From Halobaculum sp. MBLA0147 (GTDB lineage Archaea; Halobacteriota; Halobacteria; Halobacteriales; Haloferacaceae): DNA of 64,000 nucleotides. Both the position numbers and the translations under genes were made by a program. The stretch is taken from assembly GCF_041361345.1 (NCBI RefSeq), contig NZ_JBGKAD010000001.1, forward strand, positions 1,550,001 to 1,614,000. Reading direction: 5' to 3'. The notes under the pieces were generated by a model. The model had not been told where the DNA came from, did no database searches, and was given only the letters and a program-made list of their open reading frames with translations. This document shows, piece by piece, positions 16,121 through 26,462 of this stretch (position 1 is the first letter of the stretch; each line of letters starts with the position of its first letter).

Positions 16121-16205
16121 GCAGTTTTCGTTGTCGGTGTCGCTGCAGTTGGAACCCGTGTTTCGTAAGGTAGTTCCGACGAGCGGTCGCTAGCGGTTGG
16201 CGACG

Positions 16206-16922
16206 ATGGTGTTGGGTGGGATCCAGAGTTTCAAGCTGGTAACGATGCTGCTGTTGATACTTCCGGGATTCGCTGGGACGAAGCTCTATCTCCAGCAGGT
16301 GAACAAGAGAGATCGATACGCCGAAATCGATCGGTTCGAGACTGTGGTCGTCAGTGTCACCGTGAGTCTCGTCGGGCTGGTGATCCTCTACCTGATCCAC
16401 TGGCTGTCGTTCGGGGTAACCTCGTCTGGGGTTCCGCTTGCGACTCCACCCGGGTGGGCAGAACTGGCCGATCGAGTCGAGACACCACTGGGACTGCTGT
16501 TCAACTACCTCTTACTGCTCACGTTCGTCTGCGGAGGTGCGTTCGTTTTCGGGCGGAGGGGTGCTTTCATCTCGAAGGTTCCAGCAGCGTCAAACAAGAT
16601 CTGGCGTACACTACTTGGGTCCGTAGAGATAGGCACCAGCCGAAACGTGAGAGTCAAAACCAACAGTGGGGATGTCATCGTCGGTGAACTCGCTGCCTGG
16701 GATCACGATCCACGTGAGTTGGTGCTACGAGAGCCGAGAGTAGTCGGAGAAGACGGCGAGTCGAAGGAACCCTCTGGAGCACGCGTGTACCTCGCCGAGA
16801 GCGAGATTGCCCGTATTTCAGTCGACGAGCCTGGTCTCGACGAGAGGCACGTCGGCGATGGTGACACAGAGCCCGACGAGGATACCGAGCGGCTCGAGAG
16901 ACGAGTCGACGACGAGAAGTGA
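16206..16922 (+). CDS. DUF6338-like membrane protein
   Basis: A 238-aa protein. A first hydrophobic segment (VTMLLLILPGFAGTKLYL) is followed by DRYAEIDRFETVVVSVTVSLVGLVILYLI, a second helix, then LLFNYLLLLTFVCGGAFVF, giving about three membrane spans. A cytosolic domain resembles an SH3/Lsm-like barrel (NVRVKTNSGDVIVGELAAWDHDPRELVLREPRV). This layout matches DUF6338. An in-frame TTG at 16197 is less likely than ATG 16206. The DNA is visibly less GC-rich than its neighbours, with codons such as GTT, CTT and ATA, suggesting acquisition by transfer. Role unknown. Confidence 0.68.
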   Translation: MVLGGIQSFKLVTMLLLILPGFAGTKLYLQQVNKRDRYAEIDRFETVVVSVTVSLVGLVILYLIHWLSFGVTSSGVPLATPPGWAELADRVETPLGLLFNYLLLLTFVCGGAFVFGRRGAFISKVPAASNKIWRTLLGSVEIGTSRNVRVKTNSGDVIVGELAAWDHDPRELVLREPRVVGEDGESKEPSGARVYLAESEIARISVDEPGLDERHVGDGDTEPDEDTERLERRVDDEK

Positions 16923-17030
16923 CGAGCCGGACGTCACCGGTGACTGGCCGTCCGTGACAGACAGGCTCCCCCAACAACGCCCCGACCAGAGACCGCCACC
17001 GACAAGTCGAGACGCCTCCACGCACCCGCT

Positions 17031-18794
17031 ATGTCACTGGAGGGGTACTGGGGTGTCGGTCCGAAGACGGCCGACACGCTTCGGGAGTCGCTCGGCGAGG
17101 AGGCGGCGGTTGCGGCCATCGAGTCGGCGGACGTGCGCGCGCTCACGGACGCCGGGGTCACGCCGGGGCGTGCGACCCGAATCCTGCGGCGTGCGACCGG
17201 CGAGGGGGCGATGGACGCCCTCGCGACGCGCGACGCTCGCAGCGTCTACGACGACCTGTTGGACCTCGCGGCAGAGTACGCCGTGACGCGTCACGCCGCC
17301 GACCGGATTCGCGTGCTCACCCCGCTGCCCGATCGCGCGGCCCGGGAGACGCGGCTCGACGAGGTCGCGGCCGCTCGCGACGCCTGGGAGCGACTCGGCG
17401 AGTCGAGCCGCGAGGCGGTCGTCGCAGCCTTCGACGAGTACGACGAGGCCGGCGGCACCGACCGGGCCGCCGTCGAGGCCGTGCTCGACCTCCGTGCGGC
17501 CGGGTTGACCGGCGACACCTTCGACGCACTCGGCGGCGTCGACGAGACGGCACTCCGGGAGGCGGCCGACGCCCTCCGGTACCTCGACGGCGACGAGGTG
17601 GCGACGGGGGCAGACGACCGGCTGGATCGACTCCGAGAGCGGCGCGACGCTGCCGCGGAGTTGGCCGACTCCGCACTCGACGTGGTCGAGAGCGTCCGCG
17701 AACGCGGAGCACGCGACGCCGACGCGTTCCAGTCGGCCGCGGTGGAGTACGTGGCGACGGAGACCGGCGTCGGGAGCGCGGAGGTGCGTGCCGTCGCCCC
17801 CGACGAGGCCAGAGACGCCGCGGACTTCGTCGGCGAGACGCTGCGCGGGCTCGTCGACGACCTCGAGGGGCGGGTGACCGACCGCGCCGCGACGGTGCGC
17901 GAGGAGTTACGTAGCGCCGTCGACGGTGCCGACACAGACGTGGAGACGGCCGTCGGGGCGGTCGACGACATCGCGTTCCGACTGTCGCTGGCGCGGTTCG
18001 CCGCCGCACACGAGTTGATCCGGCCGCGGCTCGGCGGCGACGGGGTCGCCGTCGTGGCCGCGCGCAACCTCACGCTCCAGGGAGAGGTACAGCCGATCAC
18101 GTACGCGGTCGGCGACCACGACCTCGCCGCCGGCGAGTTGGAGTCGGGACGGACGAGTCTCCCCGCTGGCGACCGCGTGACGGTGTTGACGGGCGCGAAC
18201 TCCGGTGGGAAGACGACGCTGCTGGAGACGCTGTGTCAGGTGACGCTGCTGGCGGCGATGGGGCTACCGGTGCCGGCCGACGCGGCGACCGTCGGCGACT
18301 TCGACAGCGTCGTCTTCCACCGGCGCCACGCCTCGTTCAACGCCGGGGTGTTGGAGTCGACACTGCGGTCAATCGTTCCGCCGTTGTCCGGCGACGGCCG
18401 GACGCTGATGCTCGTCGACGAGTTCGAGGCGATCACGGAACCCGGACGGGCCGCGGACCTCCTGAACGGACTCGTCGAGTTGACCGTCGACCGCGGTGCG
18501 GTCGGCGTGTACGTCACTCACCTCGCGGAAGACCTCTCGCCGCTACCGGACGCCGCCCGAATCGACGGCATCTTCGCCGAGGGGTTGACCGACGACCTGG
18601 ACCTGCGGGTGGACTACCAGCCGCGGTTCGGCAGTCTCGGGAAGTCGACGCCGGAGTTCATCGTCTCGCGGCTGGTCGCCAACGCCGACGACCGGACGGA
18701 CAGACGGGGGTTCGAACGGCTCGCCGCCGCCGTCGGCGAGGAGGCCGTCCAGCAGACGCTCGCGGACGGCGACTGGGAGCCAGACGGCGAGTGA
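17031..18794 (+). CDS. MutS-family ATPase with N-terminal helix-hairpin-helix
   Basis: A 587-aa protein related to the MutS2/MutS5-like ATPases of archaea. The start (YWGVGPKTADTLRESLGEE... ALTDAGVTPGRATRILRRA) looks like helix-hairpin-helix DNA-binding motifs. A long Ala/Glu/Arg-rich helical region (about 90-340) follows, then a MutS-type ABC ATPase with Walker A LTGANSGGKTTLLETL (about 386), SFNAGVLESTLRSI as signature region, and Walker B LMLVDEFEAIT (about 459). No mismatch-recognition domain I or endonuclease Smr domain is visible, so it is unlikely to be canonical MutS. A role at DNA junctions or recombination intermediates is an inference. Confidence 0.8.
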   Translation: MSLEGYWGVGPKTADTLRESLGEEAAVAAIESADVRALTDAGVTPGRATRILRRATGEGAMDALATRDARSVYDDLLDLAAEYAVTRHAADRIRVLTPLPDRAARETRLDEVAAARDAWERLGESSREAVVAAFDEYDEAGGTDRAAVEAVLDLRAAGLTGDTFDALGGVDETALREAADALRYLDGDEVATGADDRLDRLRERRDAAAELADSALDVVESVRERGARDADAFQSAAVEYVATETGVGSAEVRAVAPDEARDAADFVGETLRGLVDDLEGRVTDRAATVREELRSAVDGADTDVETAVGAVDDIAFRLSLARFAAAHELIRPRLGGDGVAVVAARNLTLQGEVQPITYAVGDHDLAAGELESGRTSLPAGDRVTVLTGANSGGKTTLLETLCQVTLLAAMGLPVPADAATVGDFDSVVFHRRHASFNAGVLESTLRSIVPPLSGDGRTLMLVDEFEAITEPGRAADLLNGLVELTVDRGAVGVYVTHLAEDLSPLPDAARIDGIFAEGLTDDLDLRVDYQPRFGSLGKSTPEFIVSRLVANADDRTDRRGFERLAAAVGEEAVQQTLADGDWEPDGE

Positions 18795-18846
18795 GACGCT
18801 CGGACTGCGAGAGAGACAGAGAGGGAAGGCGTCGACCGCCGGTGAC

Positions 18847-19593
18847 TCACGGAGACCGGGCTCGTGGTGACGCCTCGACTCGCTGTGGGTCGCGGACCGC
18901 CCGCTCGAAGTTGTCGAACAGTCGCTTCGCCTCGCAGGCGGCCGCGTAGTGCTCCTCGGTGATCCCCGTCAAGACGGCGTCGACGCGCTCGTCGGCGAGG
19001 CGGTCGCGTTTCCCTTCGGTCACCTCGCGGGCCGTCTCGCGGTCGTACTCTGGGTGGAACTGGACGCCCCAACAGCGTCCCCGACGGAAGGCGTGGACGC
19101 CGTACTCGTTGCACGCCAGTTCGACGGCGTCGTCCGGCAGTTCGACGACCGTGTCGCCGTGGGTCGTGAAGACGGTGAACGACTCGTCGATGCCGTCGAA
19201 CAGGGTGTCGCCGTCGTGCCGGACCTCGTTGTAGCCGATCTCGAAGTCGTCCATCCCCGCGACGCGCCCGCCGAGTGCCTCCGCGAGCACCTGGTGGCCG
19301 TAACAGACGCCCAGGATCGGGAGCCCGGCGTCGGCGGCGTCCTCCACCCAGTCGAGCAACTCCGCGATCCACGCCTCGTCCCAGTACACCGACGAGCGCG
19401 AGCCGGTGATCACGGCGGCGTCGAACTCGCCGGCACCGGGGGTCGCGGCGGTGTCGGGGTCGACGGGCGGCGGCAACTCGGCGGCGTTCGCGTCGAACTC
19501 GACGAGCGTCGCGTCGAACTCCCGGCGGAAGTTCCGCGACGTGTTGTCGTCGTCGTGGGCCGCGTGCAACAGGGCGAATCGCAGGTCGGTCAC
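18847..19593 (-). CDS. Class I glutamine amidotransferase (GMP synthase-like)
   Basis: A 248-aa stand-alone GATase. The nucleophile elbow ILGVCYGHQVLAEALGG carries Cys97, with CWGVQFHPEYD supplying the catalytic His and Glu. SSVYWDEAWIAELLDW and EIGYNEVRHDGDTLFDG match the GMP-synthase-like free-standing family, which hydrolyses glutamine or related gamma-glutamyl compounds. A longer in-frame extension to about 20106 is only the antisense of the repeat-rich neighbour. GTG 19593 (VTDLRFALLHAAHDD) is chosen, with GTG 19602 as alternative. The substrate is not deducible. Confidence 0.82.
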   Translation of the reverse strand: MTDLRFALLHAAHDDDNTSRNFRREFDATLVEFDANAAELPPPVDPDTAATPGAGEFDAAVITGSRSSVYWDEAWIAELLDWVEDAADAGLPILGVCYGHQVLAEALGGRVAGMDDFEIGYNEVRHDGDTLFDGIDESFTVFTTHGDTVVELPDDAVELACNEYGVHAFRRGRCWGVQFHPEYDRETAREVTEGKRDRLADERVDAVLTGITEEHYAAACEAKRLFDNFERAVRDPQRVEASPRARSP

Positions 19594-19693
19594 GGTACCC
19601 ACCACTCGGCGACTCGCGTGGAAGTGTCTTGCGCGCCGCGACGGCGGTGGTCGTCGCGCGGTGACCCACGAGCGAGTGCCGTCGTGTCGTGGC

Positions 19694-20791
19694 TCACGAG
19701 TCGGCGTCGACGGGACGGGACCCCGTCGAATCACCGGATCGGTCGTCGGCATCACCGGTAGTCGAGTCGTCGGCATCACCGGATCGGTCGTCGGCATCAC
19801 CGGATCGGTCGTCGGCATCACCGGATCGGTCGTCGGCATCACCGGATCGGTCGTCGGCATCACCGGTAGTCGAGTCGTCGGCCTCACCGGTGGTCGAGTC
19901 GTCGGCCTCACCGGTGGTCGAGTCGTCGGCCTCACCGGTGGTCGAGTCGTCGGCCTCACCGGTGGTCGAGTCGCGGGTGTCGTCGACACCCGAGTCGCGA
20001 CTCCCGTCGGACGTCGACTCGTGAGTCCCACCGAAACTCGACGTCCCGATCTCGTCGGGTCTCGATCCGCCGCTCCCGTCGGCAGACGCCCCGCCACTCT
20101 CACCACCAGTGTCGCCGACGAGTCGTCGTGCGAGTTGGCTCAGTCGGCGGTACGCGAGGTCGACGAAGAGACCCGTGAGGAATGCGAGTCCGGCGAGGAG
20201 TCGGCGACTCGCCTCGCTCCCCTCGCCGGTGACGCTCTCCGGGAGCAGCAGCGCCGCGAACAGGTACGTGCCGGCGGCCAGCGGGAGCGCGGCGAGGACG
20301 CGGATCGTCCAGTCGGTGAGCCGCTCGGCCGTCGGACCGACGTTCACCACGCGGGTGAACGTGTACCCCAGCGCGCCGAGCGTGGCGTACGTGTAGACGA
20401 ACGGCGGGACGGTCGGCGTCACCGCGCCGGCCGAGAGTCCCGCCAGCGGGTCGGGGACGAACCCCGGGAGCCGAGCGGCGTCGACGGTCGCCGAGACGAC
20501 GACCGCCGTCAGCACCGCCTGGAGTGCCAGCATCGTCGCCGTCCGGAGCGTGTACCGGCTCCGATCACCGGTCGACGGAGCCGGAGTCCCGCCGTCGAAC
20601 GGCTCCGTACTCGGGTTCTCGTCACTCGGAAGGGTCTCCGGAGCCTCGCCGTCCGACTCCGTCGGCACCTCCGAGTGCGATCCCGACGACTCCGCCGACG
20701 GTGAGCCGTCGCCCACGCCCGATCCGTCTCGTCGCGCCGTCACGTTGGGTACGTGTAGCCGCGAGAGAAAGTAGTTTGTGGCACACCGCAT
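19694..20791 (-). CDS. Membrane protein with C-terminal acidic tandem repeats
   Basis: A 365-aa protein, unrecognised. Residues 1-85 are polar and acidic. Four hydrophobic segments follow between about 85 and 215 (YTLRTATMLALQAVLTAVVV, FVYTYATLGALGYTF, WTIRVLAALPLAAGTYLFAA, LLAGLAFLTGLFVDLAYRRL). The last third is tandem repeats of DSTTG(E/D)AD (8 aa) and DRSGDAD (7 aa), probably disordered and cytosolic or surface-exposed. ATG 20791 lies 20 bases from the stop of the upstream hydrolase-fold gene on the same strand, so co-transcription is likely. Internal GTG starts near residue 17 are possible. Confidence 0.6.
   Translation of the reverse strand: MRCATNYFLSRLHVPNVTARRDGSGVGDGSPSAESSGSHSEVPTESDGEAPETLPSDENPSTEPFDGGTPAPSTGDRSRYTLRTATMLALQAVLTAVVVSATVDAARLPGFVPDPLAGLSAGAVTPTVPPFVYTYATLGALGYTFTRVVNVGPTAERLTDWTIRVLAALPLAAGTYLFAALLLPESVTGEGSEASRRLLAGLAFLTGLFVDLAYRRLSQLARRLVGDTGGESGGASADGSGGSRPDEIGTSSFGGTHESTSDGSRDSGVDDTRDSTTGEADDSTTGEADDSTTGEADDSTTGEADDSTTGDADDRSGDADDRSGDADDRSGDADDRSGDADDSTTGDADDRSGDSTGSRPVDADS
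19733..19975. repeat. Tandem coding repeats (24-base and 21-base units)
   Basis: Inside the membrane-protein gene, five units encoding DSTTG(E/D)AD, then four of DRSGDAD, one DSTTGDAD and a partial DRSGD follow one another. Adjacent copies are nearly identical in DNA (TCGGCATCACCGGATCGG and TCGGCCTCACCGGTGGTCG types), which suggests recent expansion by slippage or unequal recombination. Confidence 0.85.
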
Positions 20792-20810
20792 CGAAACTGG
20801 GGACGGCCAC

Positions 20811-21593
20811 TCACTCGCCGAGGAACGCGTGGAGACGGTCGTTCACCGGGCGGGCTGCCTCGATCCCGACGAGGTGGCCGGCGTCGTCGATCCCGACGAA
20901 CTCCCCGCCGGGGAGGTCACGCGCCAACGCCTCGCCCGCCGCTGGCGGACAGATCTCGTCTGCACGCCCGTGGACCACCAGGGCGTCGTTCGTCACCTCG
21001 TACAGCCAGTCCGTCGCGTCCGCCTCGCGCAGCGCCGCCGCCTGCGCGGTCCGTGCGTCCGGCGTCGCGTCCTCGTCGCCGCGCCACCCGACGATCCGGT
21101 CGACGGCCTCGGGCCGAGCCTCGCGGAACGACGCCGACAGCGCCGTCTCCGTCGTCGCCCGCAGCGCCGCCTCGTCGGCCGGATCGGCCGCCAGTGCTTC
21201 GGTGTCGTACTCCGTCCCCGCCGGGGGCGTCCCGAGCAACACGAGTTTCTCCGGGCGCGCCAGTCGGCGTGCGGCGTGGACGGCGACGAGCCCACCGAGT
21301 CCCGCGCCGACGAGGTGTGCCGAGCGGACGCCCACGTCCGCCAACACCGCCTCCAGGTCGCCGACGAGATCCGTCACGTCGTACGGCCCCGCCGGGGCGT
21401 CCGAGCGGCCACAGCCGCGGGTGGTCGGGACGACCGTCTCGAACGGCCCCGCGAGCGACCCCGCCTGCCAGGCCCACTGCCACGGCCCGAACCCGAGGTC
21501 CCCGAGGAAGACGACCGTCTCGGTCCCGTCGACGCTCCCCCGTCCGTCCGTCTCGTAGTAGATCCGACAGTCTCCGGCAGTCGCGTACGGCAC
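20811..21593 (-). CDS. Alpha/beta-hydrolase fold protein lacking the serine nucleophile
   Basis: A 260-aa protein from GTG 21593. The fold is clear: VVFLGDLGFGPWQW, VVPTTRGCGRSDAPAGPYDV, a nucleophile-elbow position AHLVGAGLGGLVAVHAARRL, ALVVHGRADEICPP (acid strand) and GIDDAGHLVGIEAARPV (His loop). At the elbow the expected GxSxG reads G-A-G-L-G, with Gly98 (codon GGA, plus-strand 21300-21302) in place of Ser. Asp and His positions remain. It may therefore be a non-catalytic or decarboxylase/dienelactone-type divergent member, or a binding protein. It is followed by the repeat-bearing membrane protein gene after 20 bases. Confidence 0.8.
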   Translation of the reverse strand: MPYATAGDCRIYYETDGRGSVDGTETVVFLGDLGFGPWQWAWQAGSLAGPFETVVPTTRGCGRSDAPAGPYDVTDLVGDLEAVLADVGVRSAHLVGAGLGGLVAVHAARRLARPEKLVLLGTPPAGTEYDTEALAADPADEAALRATTETALSASFREARPEAVDRIVGWRGDEDATPDARTAQAAALREADATDWLYEVTNDALVVHGRADEICPPAAGEALARDLPGGEFVGIDDAGHLVGIEAARPVNDRLHAFLGE

Positions 21594-21809
21594 ACCCGTC
21601 GGTTCCGCTCCCGGCGAGTTGAACGTAGCGGTCCGACACCTGCGAGGGTCGTGGCGAGCGATCGGAACGCCGGTGACGGATCGTCGCAGGAACGTCAGTG
21701 GCGGGAGTGGCGCGCCCGTGGGCGGGTTCCGCAAGTGGCACACGAGTGTAGACCCGTGAAGTACCTCGGGGACAGGCCCCGAGGCACTCGCCCTGCTCGA
21801 CCTGTAGAA

Positions 21810-21820
21810 GACACTTAACG
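21810..21820 (+). promoter_or_regulatory. TATA box for the 21841 histidine kinase gene
   Basis: GACACTTAACG is centred about 27 bases before GTG 21841. Confidence 0.5.
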
Positions 21821-21840
21821 GGGCGTCGCGTAACGAGTGT

Positions 21841-22779
21841 GTGTCGGACCGTAACTACTCGCCGGTCGGACGGGGCGGGAGCCCCGGCCGACCGGTGCTG
21901 GGGGAGCACAGTGCCGACTCCGGGCGCCGCCTCGCGGCGTCGGGAGCGGTAGATCGTGACCACGACGAGGAGGGTGCGGGCAACGACGGCGAGTCGAGCG
22001 GCGACGCGAGCGGAGACGACGCGACGGGGAGCGCGGACGAGGAGCGAGACCGTGCCGTCGCGACCGCCGCGGGGATGGCCCACGACCTGCGGAACTCGTT
22101 GAACGTCCTCTCCGGGTCGTTGGACGACCTCGCGGCGGACGAGGACGCGGACTCGGCGACCGTCGACCGGTGTCGCACCGCCGTCGACCGGATGGAGACG
22201 TTGATCGACGACCACCTCACGCTCGCCAGAGTCGGCGAGGCGGCCGTCGAGACGGAGCGTGTGTCCGTCCGCGCGGCGGCCGCGACCGCCTGGGAGACGG
22301 TCCGGACCGACCGTGCGCGCCTCGTCGTCGAGACGGACGCCGTCGTCGTCGCCGACGAGTCGCGGCTCGTCGGCCTCTTCGAGAACCTGTTCCGCAACGC
22401 CGTCGAGCACGGGACGGAGACGGGTGCGGCACGGTCGACGACCGAGGAGGCGTCGAGCGACGGCGACGCCGGCGATCGCGAGACTGGAGCGAGCGAGCGC
22501 GACGAGGACGAGGTGTCGAGCGTCGACCCGTCGGTGACGGTGACGGTCCGGTGGGTCGACGGCGGGCTCGCCGTCGACGACGACGGGCCGGGAGTCCCCG
22601 AGGAGTTGCGCGCGACCGTGTTCGAACCGGGGTACACGACCGCTCGCGACGGGACCGGGCTGGGGCTCGCCATCGTCGCGACGGTCGCGGACGCTCACGG
22701 CTGGGTGGTGCGCGTCGCCGACAGTCCCACCGGCGGGGCTCGCGTCGTCTGCGACGGCGTCGAGCGCGTCGACGGGTGA
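21841..22779 (+). CDS. Soluble histidine kinase
   Basis: A 312-aa kinase without membrane segments or a recognisable sensor domain. An acidic, disordered-looking leader (1-70) is followed by a HisKA-like H-box GMAHDLRNSLNVLSGSLDDL with His at about 81. The GHKL ATPase has FENLFRNAVEHGTETG (N-box), VDDDGPGVPEELR (G1) and FEPGYTTARDGTGLGLAIV (F/G2 boxes). A long acidic insertion separates the N-box from the VTVRWVDGGLAVDD strand. No response regulator is adjacent, so its partner is unknown. GTG 21841 fits a TATA box about 27 bases upstream. Confidence 0.83.
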   Translation: MSDRNYSPVGRGGSPGRPVLGEHSADSGRRLAASGAVDRDHDEEGAGNDGESSGDASGDDATGSADEERDRAVATAAGMAHDLRNSLNVLSGSLDDLAADEDADSATVDRCRTAVDRMETLIDDHLTLARVGEAAVETERVSVRAAAATAWETVRTDRARLVVETDAVVVADESRLVGLFENLFRNAVEHGTETGAARSTTEEASSDGDAGDRETGASERDEDEVSSVDPSVTVTVRWVDGGLAVDDDGPGVPEELRATVFEPGYTTARDGTGLGLAIVATVADAHGWVVRVADSPTGGARVVCDGVERVDG

Positions 22780-22831
22780 GCCACGAGCCACGTCCACACG
22801 CGACCGGAACGCTCATTCGCGGCTCGTCCCA

Positions 22832-23224
22832 GTGACGACCGTGAGCGACGACTCGCTACGACTCGGCGATCTGCCGGACGACGCCGACCCGGCCGCGGTG
22901 GCCGACGCCGTCGAGGCGCGCGCCGACCGCGACCCCGCACGCATCGCCGTCGACGTGGACCGCACCCTCACCACCGGCGAGGGCGACCCGTGGTGGGAGG
23001 ACGGACTCGGCGCGGAGCCGGACGAACACGTCCTCGACGTGGTGGACGAACTGTACTCGCGGGGCCACACGATCATCGTCTGGACCGCCCGCCCGTGGCG
23101 CGTCGCCGACGAGACCGTCGGCTGGCTCACGGCCCACGGCGTCCGCTACCACGGGCTCCGGATGGAGAAGGGGTCGAGTGACGTGTACCTCGACGACAAG
23201 GCCGTGAACGTCGAACGACTCTGA
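22832..23224 (+). CDS. HAD-like phosphatase, small
   Basis: A 130-aa protein of the HAD superfamily. IAVDVDRTLTTGEGDPWWED provides the DxDxT nucleophile motif, HTIIVWTARPWRVADETVGWL gives the motif II threonine (WTAR), and GSSDVYLDDKAVN the acidic terminal motif. It resembles short capsule-biosynthesis-type HAD phosphatases lacking a cap domain. The leader of about 38 residues is acidic. GTG 22832 and GTG 22841 are both possible starts. The next gene is also a HAD protein, 48 bases downstream on the same strand. Confidence 0.7.
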   Translation: MTTVSDDSLRLGDLPDDADPAAVADAVEARADRDPARIAVDVDRTLTTGEGDPWWEDGLGAEPDEHVLDVVDELYSRGHTIIVWTARPWRVADETVGWLTAHGVRYHGLRMEKGSSDVYLDDKAVNVERL

Positions 23225-23272
23225 ATCGGGCCGACGGTGGGTTGAAGCGTCCGCCGGTCGTCCCGGTCGGTC

Positions 23273-23902
23273 GTGCACCTCGTCGTCGACTACGGCGGTG
23301 TCGTCGTCCACCACGACGACCCCCACGAGCAGGCCGCGCAGATACTCGGCGTCGACCCCGAGACGGAGATGCGCCGCGTCGCGCTGCCGTACTTCGCGTA
23401 CCAGCGTGGCTTCCTCCAGAGTACCGCGGAGTACCTCGATCTCCTCGAGACGGTGACGGGTGCCTCGCCCGCCGCGTGCCGGGAGTACCTCGACGAGCGG
23501 TGGCTCGACCCAGAGCTACCGGACGTACACGCCGACGTCCTCCGTGACCTCGCCGCCGATCACACCCTGCTCCTGTTCGGGAACGCGGTCCAGCCGTGGG
23601 TAGAGACGGTGTTGACCGACCACGGCGTGCGCGAGTGGTTCGACGAGCTGGTCGTCTCCTCCGCGATCCAGCGAGCGAAGCCACACCCGCGCGGCTACGT
23701 CGCGTGTCTCTCGGAGGCCGACACTGACCGACCGGTCGCGATGATCAGCGACGAGTACGACGAGGACCTGCTGATGGCCGAGACCGTCGGGATGCGGTCC
23801 GTGTGGGTCGAACGGGACGGCGTGGAGCCGTTTCGAGAACCGGACTACCGCGTGGACGGACTCGCCGGGTTCCCGGCCGTAGTCGCGGAGATGACCGAGT
23901 GA
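23273..23902 (+). CDS. HAD-family hydrolase
   Basis: A 209-aa HAD protein from GTG 23273. The nucleophile region is VVDYGGVVVHHDDP, where the usual DxD reads D-Y-G, as in several 'DYGGVL' HAD proteins. LLLFGNAVQPWVETVL stands for motif II, with Asn in place of the common Ser/Thr, AKPHPRGYVACL gives the motif III lysine, and VAMISDEYDEDLLMAETVGM the acidic motif IV. An alpha-helical cap lies between residues 20 and 90. The altered motifs leave catalysis uncertain. It is convergent with the mutase gene, only 4 bases apart. Confidence 0.72.
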   Translation: MHLVVDYGGVVVHHDDPHEQAAQILGVDPETEMRRVALPYFAYQRGFLQSTAEYLDLLETVTGASPAACREYLDERWLDPELPDVHADVLRDLAADHTLLLFGNAVQPWVETVLTDHGVREWFDELVVSSAIQRAKPHPRGYVACLSEADTDRPVAMISDEYDEDLLMAETVGMRSVWVERDGVEPFREPDYRVDGLAGFPAVVAEMTE

Positions 23903-23906
23903 GCGC

Positions 23907-25610
<1,704 letters not shown>

Positions 25611-25769
25611 GGACGGAGAGAGTGTCGTCGGGAGGTTAACCGTTCGGGTCGATCGTTCACTCGTCTCCGTGTTCCGGTCCGCTACGGCGGGTTGTGGGCG
25701 GTTCCGCCGGGAACGGGTGGACGGCAGCCGGGCGGGCGGCGACGCTCGGCTGTCGGGGCGGTGGTGTCC

Positions 25770-26396
25770 TCACTCCCCGACGACGCGGCTCGCGACGGCG
25801 AGGGCTGCGACCACCGCCCCCGGTGCCAGCAGCGCGAGGAGCACCAGCGGGGGCGACACGCCCGCCTCCGTCGCGGAACTCGTGTCGGCTCGCGCCGCTC
25901 CGGCGGTCGCGTCGCCCGACTCGGTCCTCGACCGCGCCTCGGTCGTCGTCCCCGCGTCGGTGGGCGCCGCGCGGACCGCCAGGGTCACCCGGTCGCCGAC
26001 GCCACGTGGGATCGACAGCGAGAGGTCGTACTCGCCGGGCGGGAGCGGGCCGTCCGGCGCCGCCGTCGTCTCGACACCGGTGACGCGCCCGCTCTCGGCC
26101 GTGACCGGCGGAGTGTCGCGTCCGTCCGCGACGGCGGCGGTGTCGAGGCGGAGCCGGACGCGCCCGTCCTCGTCGTCGGCGAACCGGACGACGAGTTCGA
26201 ACGCCTCGGGACCGGCGACACGCAGCGTCGCGGCGTCGACACGGTGGAGGTTCGCGTCCACGGCGACGGCGTCGCCGCTCGTCGTGGGTGCCGGTGGCGA
26301 CTGGAAGGCGACGAACTGGTGGGCACCGGCGACGCCGACGAGGAGCCAGCAGACGGGGACCACGACCGCCACTCGTGTCGCGCCGCGCGTTCGCAT
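25770..26396 (-). CDS. Secreted or membrane-anchored protein, unknown
   Basis: A 208-aa protein with a signal-peptide-like start (VAVVVPVCWLLVGVAGAHQF), a beta-rich domain of about 100 residues (FELVVRFADDEDGRVRLRLD; PPGEYDLSLSIPRGVGDRV), a Thr/Ser/Glu/Ala-rich linker and a C-terminal membrane helix (PPLVLLALLAPGAVVAALAVA). It therefore probably faces outward, anchored at its C-terminus. It lies downstream of the ABC-2 exporter genes on the same strand with 66 bases between, so a linked role is possible. No family recognised. Confidence 0.6.
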   Translation of the reverse strand: MRTRGATRVAVVVPVCWLLVGVAGAHQFVAFQSPPAPTTSGDAVAVDANLHRVDAATLRVAGPEAFELVVRFADDEDGRVRLRLDTAAVADGRDTPPVTAESGRVTGVETTAAPDGPLPPGEYDLSLSIPRGVGDRVTLAVRAAPTDAGTTTEARSRTESGDATAGAARADTSSATEAGVSPPLVLLALLAPGAVVAALAVASRVVGE

Positions 26397-26462
26397 CTCG
26401 TCTCTCCGTCCGCCGTACGCGGCGATAAACCTGTGGGCGCCGACGGAGTCGAGTGGATCACG

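Noticed and set aside
19733-19975. CRISPR array
   Set aside because: Repeats are contiguous 21- and 24-base units in the coding frame with no unique spacers.
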